DNA of 38,274 nucleotides, from contig JABFRE010000093.1 in assembly GCA_013141325.1 (NCBI GenBank), positions 1-38,274 of the forward strand. The letters are read 5' to 3'. The DNA comes from Novosphingobium sp. (GTDB lineage: Bacteria > Pseudomonadota > Alphaproteobacteria > Sphingomonadales > Sphingomonadaceae). This document shows positions 36,607-38,274 of the stretch, piece by piece; position 1 is the first letter of the stretch; each line of letters opens with the position of its first letter. The notes below the pieces were generated by a model. It was given only the letters and a program-made list of their open reading frames with translations, did no database searches and was not told the origin of the DNA. Made by a program: the position numbers and the translations under genes.

Positions 36607-37077
36607 CTAGCGATTCAACGAGCCGGGGCAAGCCGAACCGGCGGGAAAATTGTCGCTCGCGGCGTCCGGGCCGCCGCGGCGGTTGCGGGCTCCGATAACC
36701 AGTGCCAGCAGCATGGCGCAGGCGGTGGCAGCCAACAGGCCTTCCAGCGCCGCAATGGAGGCAATCAGGCCGCCCAGCGCCAGTCCATGCGCCACCACCG
36801 CAATCAGGCCGGCAGCCGCCAGGATCAGTGGATAGTGTCGGCGGCTGCGCAGCGCGACCCACACCAGCGCCGCGAAGGCCGCGAGATCGACTGCGGCGAC
36901 AAGCTTGGGGCGGTCGGCGGCATCGCTATTGAGCGCCAGCAGCACGGCGGCAAGCACGCGCGCAGCAACGATTGCCAGGCACGTCCAGCTGGCTGCTTCG
37001 GTCTGGCGGCGCAGCACCAGTGCAACGCCAGGCAGCAGCATCAGAATGACCAGGTTGCTTGCCCCCGGCATGGTCAC
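36607..37077 (-). CDS. Small polytopic membrane protein of unknown function
   Basis: 156 aa with about 4-5 hydrophobic segments (NLVILMLLPGVALVL, IVAARVLAAVLLAL, LVAAVDLAAFAALVWVAL, LILAAAGLIAVVAHGLALGGLIASIAALEGLLAATACAMLLALVIGA). 4-bp overlap with the LuxR-type gene. Confidence 0.7.
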   Translation of the reverse strand: MTMPGASNLVILMLLPGVALVLRRQTEAASWTCLAIVAARVLAAVLLALNSDAADRPKLVAAVDLAAFAALVWVALRSRRHYPLILAAAGLIAVVAHGLALGGLIASIAALEGLLAATACAMLLALVIGARNRRGGPDAASDNFPAGSACPGSLNR

Positions 37078-37607
37078 TGAAACGCGGCAAGAAGTTGAAC
37101 GAGCGCCTGCAATGCCGCCAGACTGAGTACCGCAAGGGCCATGATGCCCAGCGCAATAACCACTATCGCAATGAGCCGAGCTCGGGTCCGCGACGGTCCG
37201 TCGAGCAGCGCAGTGAGTGCTGTGAAGAAGGGGGTGGAGGGGTACGACCCGAAAGGAACGGACGCCTGCGACAGCGCGGTAGAAACCTCGGCACCCTCCG
37301 CTTCGGATTGCTGACCGACCAAGCCATCCGATTGAAGCTGGATTGACTTACCTGTAAGTGAATTACTGGCAGGGATGGTCAGCACCACGGTGCTCATGCG
37401 CCTGTAAATGCGGGCAATTTGCGTGCGAGGCAGACCGCCCAGGCGTTGCCGCACAACCTCAATCCGCTGGTTCACGGCGGATTCGGAAATCGCCAATTTC
37501 CGGGCGATTTCCTTACTGGTCATGCCTTCCGAAATCAGCGACAGAACCTCCCGCTGCTTCTCGGTTAAGCCGTCAAGGGCGGTCATCTGCTCGTTGATAT
37601 CGTCCAT
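37074..37607 (-). CDS. LuxR/GerE-type HTH protein with C-terminal transmembrane helix
   Basis: 177 aa. HTH LTEKQREVLSLISEGMTSKEIARKLAISESAVNQRIEVVRQRLGGLPRTQIARIYRRM; C-terminal LIAIVVIALGIMALAVLSLAALQALVQLL. Confidence 0.87.
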   Translation of the reverse strand: MDDINEQMTALDGLTEKQREVLSLISEGMTSKEIARKLAISESAVNQRIEVVRQRLGGLPRTQIARIYRRMSTVVLTIPASNSLTGKSIQLQSDGLVGQQSEAEGAEVSTALSQASVPFGSYPSTPFFTALTALLDGPSRTRARLIAIVVIALGIMALAVLSLAALQALVQLLAAFQ

Positions 37608-37759
37608 GGCCAGTCAACGTTAGTCGCCCGGCGGGCTGGTAACAAATATATTCTCGGATGGGCCTGACGGTCGCCTTTGGCGCGGAATTGCTTTCCCACG
37701 CGAGACGGCGGAGGCATGATGCAGGCATCGTGAGAGGGGCTCTGGACGAAGGAATCGGG

Positions 37760-38274
37760 ATGGGCATTGCCAGCTGGTACGATGAGCATGTGGTGCCGCG
37801 CTTTATCAAGTGCGCGTGCAGCGCACCGGCGATCATGGCTCTGCGCGAAAAGATTGTTCCGCTTGCATCGGGTGCAGTCTTCGAGATCGGTTGTGGCGGA
37901 GGGATCAACCAGGCGCTGTACGATCCGGCACGGATCACGTCCTATGCGGGAATGGATCCGTCGGCCAAGGGCCTCGACTATGCGCGCAGCGCCGCCGCAG
38001 CCAAAGGCTGGCAAACCGATATCCGACAAGGCTTTGGCGAGGCGATTCCGTTCGCCGACGCCAGCTTCGATTGCGTGGTCTGCACCTTCACGTTGTGTTC
38101 GGTGGGCGATCAAGCGCAGACGTTGCATGAGCTGCACCGGATCCTGCGCCCGGGCGGCCGCCTGCTCTATGCCGAACATGGCCGTGCCCCTGATGCGGCG
38201 GTGCAGAAATGGCAGGACCGGATCGAACCGTTCTGGAAGAAGCTGGCGGGCGGTTGTCACCTGACCCGCCCGGT
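37760..38274 (+). CDS. Class I SAM-dependent methyltransferase (3' truncated by window end)
   Basis: MGIASWYDEHVVPRFIKCAC..., motif I VFEIGCGGGINQALYD, FDCVVCTFTLCSVGD, LHRILRPGGRLLYAEHG. RBS gaagga just upstream. Confidence 0.9.
   Translation, partial: MGIASWYDEHVVPRFIKCACSAPAIMALREKIVPLASGAVFEIGCGGGINQALYDPARITSYAGMDPSAKGLDYARSAAAAKGWQTDIRQGFGEAIPFADASFDCVVCTFTLCSVGDQAQTLHELHRILRPGGRLLYAEHGRAPDAAVQKWQDRIEPFWKKLAGGCHLTRP

Noticed and set aside
1-38274. CRISPR arrays, tRNA/rRNA genes, transposases, prophage or known defence systems
   Set aside because: No regularly spaced repeats, no cloverleaf or rRNA segments noticed, and no integrase, transposase or nuclease motifs in the supported coding regions. 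Intergenic gaps are mostly under 220 bp.

Overview
This is a high-GC chromosomal window that looks like a sphingomonad-type alphaproteobacterium (inferred from gene content, not searched). Left edge: the 3' end of a Gly/His-rich CDS with a strong intrinsic terminator, facing a PrtD/HlyD-type type I secretion operon. Next come a tyrosine phosphatase, an alpha/beta hydrolase and thioredoxin reductase. The core, about 6.4-25.0 kb, is a near-complete exosortase A (XrtA/PEP-CTERM) exopolysaccharide locus. Its reverse arm encodes two hydrolases, an ACP and a FemAB/GNAT protein. Its forward arm encodes an acyl-CoA ligase-like protein, a PLP decarboxylase, Wza, Wzc, a BY-kinase, an outer-membrane beta-barrel protein, an AAA ATPase, a polysaccharide deacetylase, a FemAB protein, a glycosyltransferase, XrtA-EpsI and an asparagine-synthase-like amidotransferase. 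Downstream are an HlyD/dual-NBD ABC/two-permease exporter operon, an RpfF-like DSF synthase, a pirin, and a ZnuD-like TonB receptor preceded by a Zur-box-like palindrome. A reverse operon follows: LuxR-HTH/TM protein, membrane protein, sdhB, PaaI thioesterase, zapE. The window ends in a truncated methyltransferase. Most of the content belongs to known families. The least explained parts are the ligase/decarboxylase/ACP/hydrolase/FemAB module of the XrtA locus, the membrane-anchored LuxR protein with its co-translated membrane partner, the DSF synthase beside an ABC exporter and EPS locus, and the candidate type I secretion substrate at the left edge. No tRNA, rRNA, CRISPR array or mobile element was recognised.
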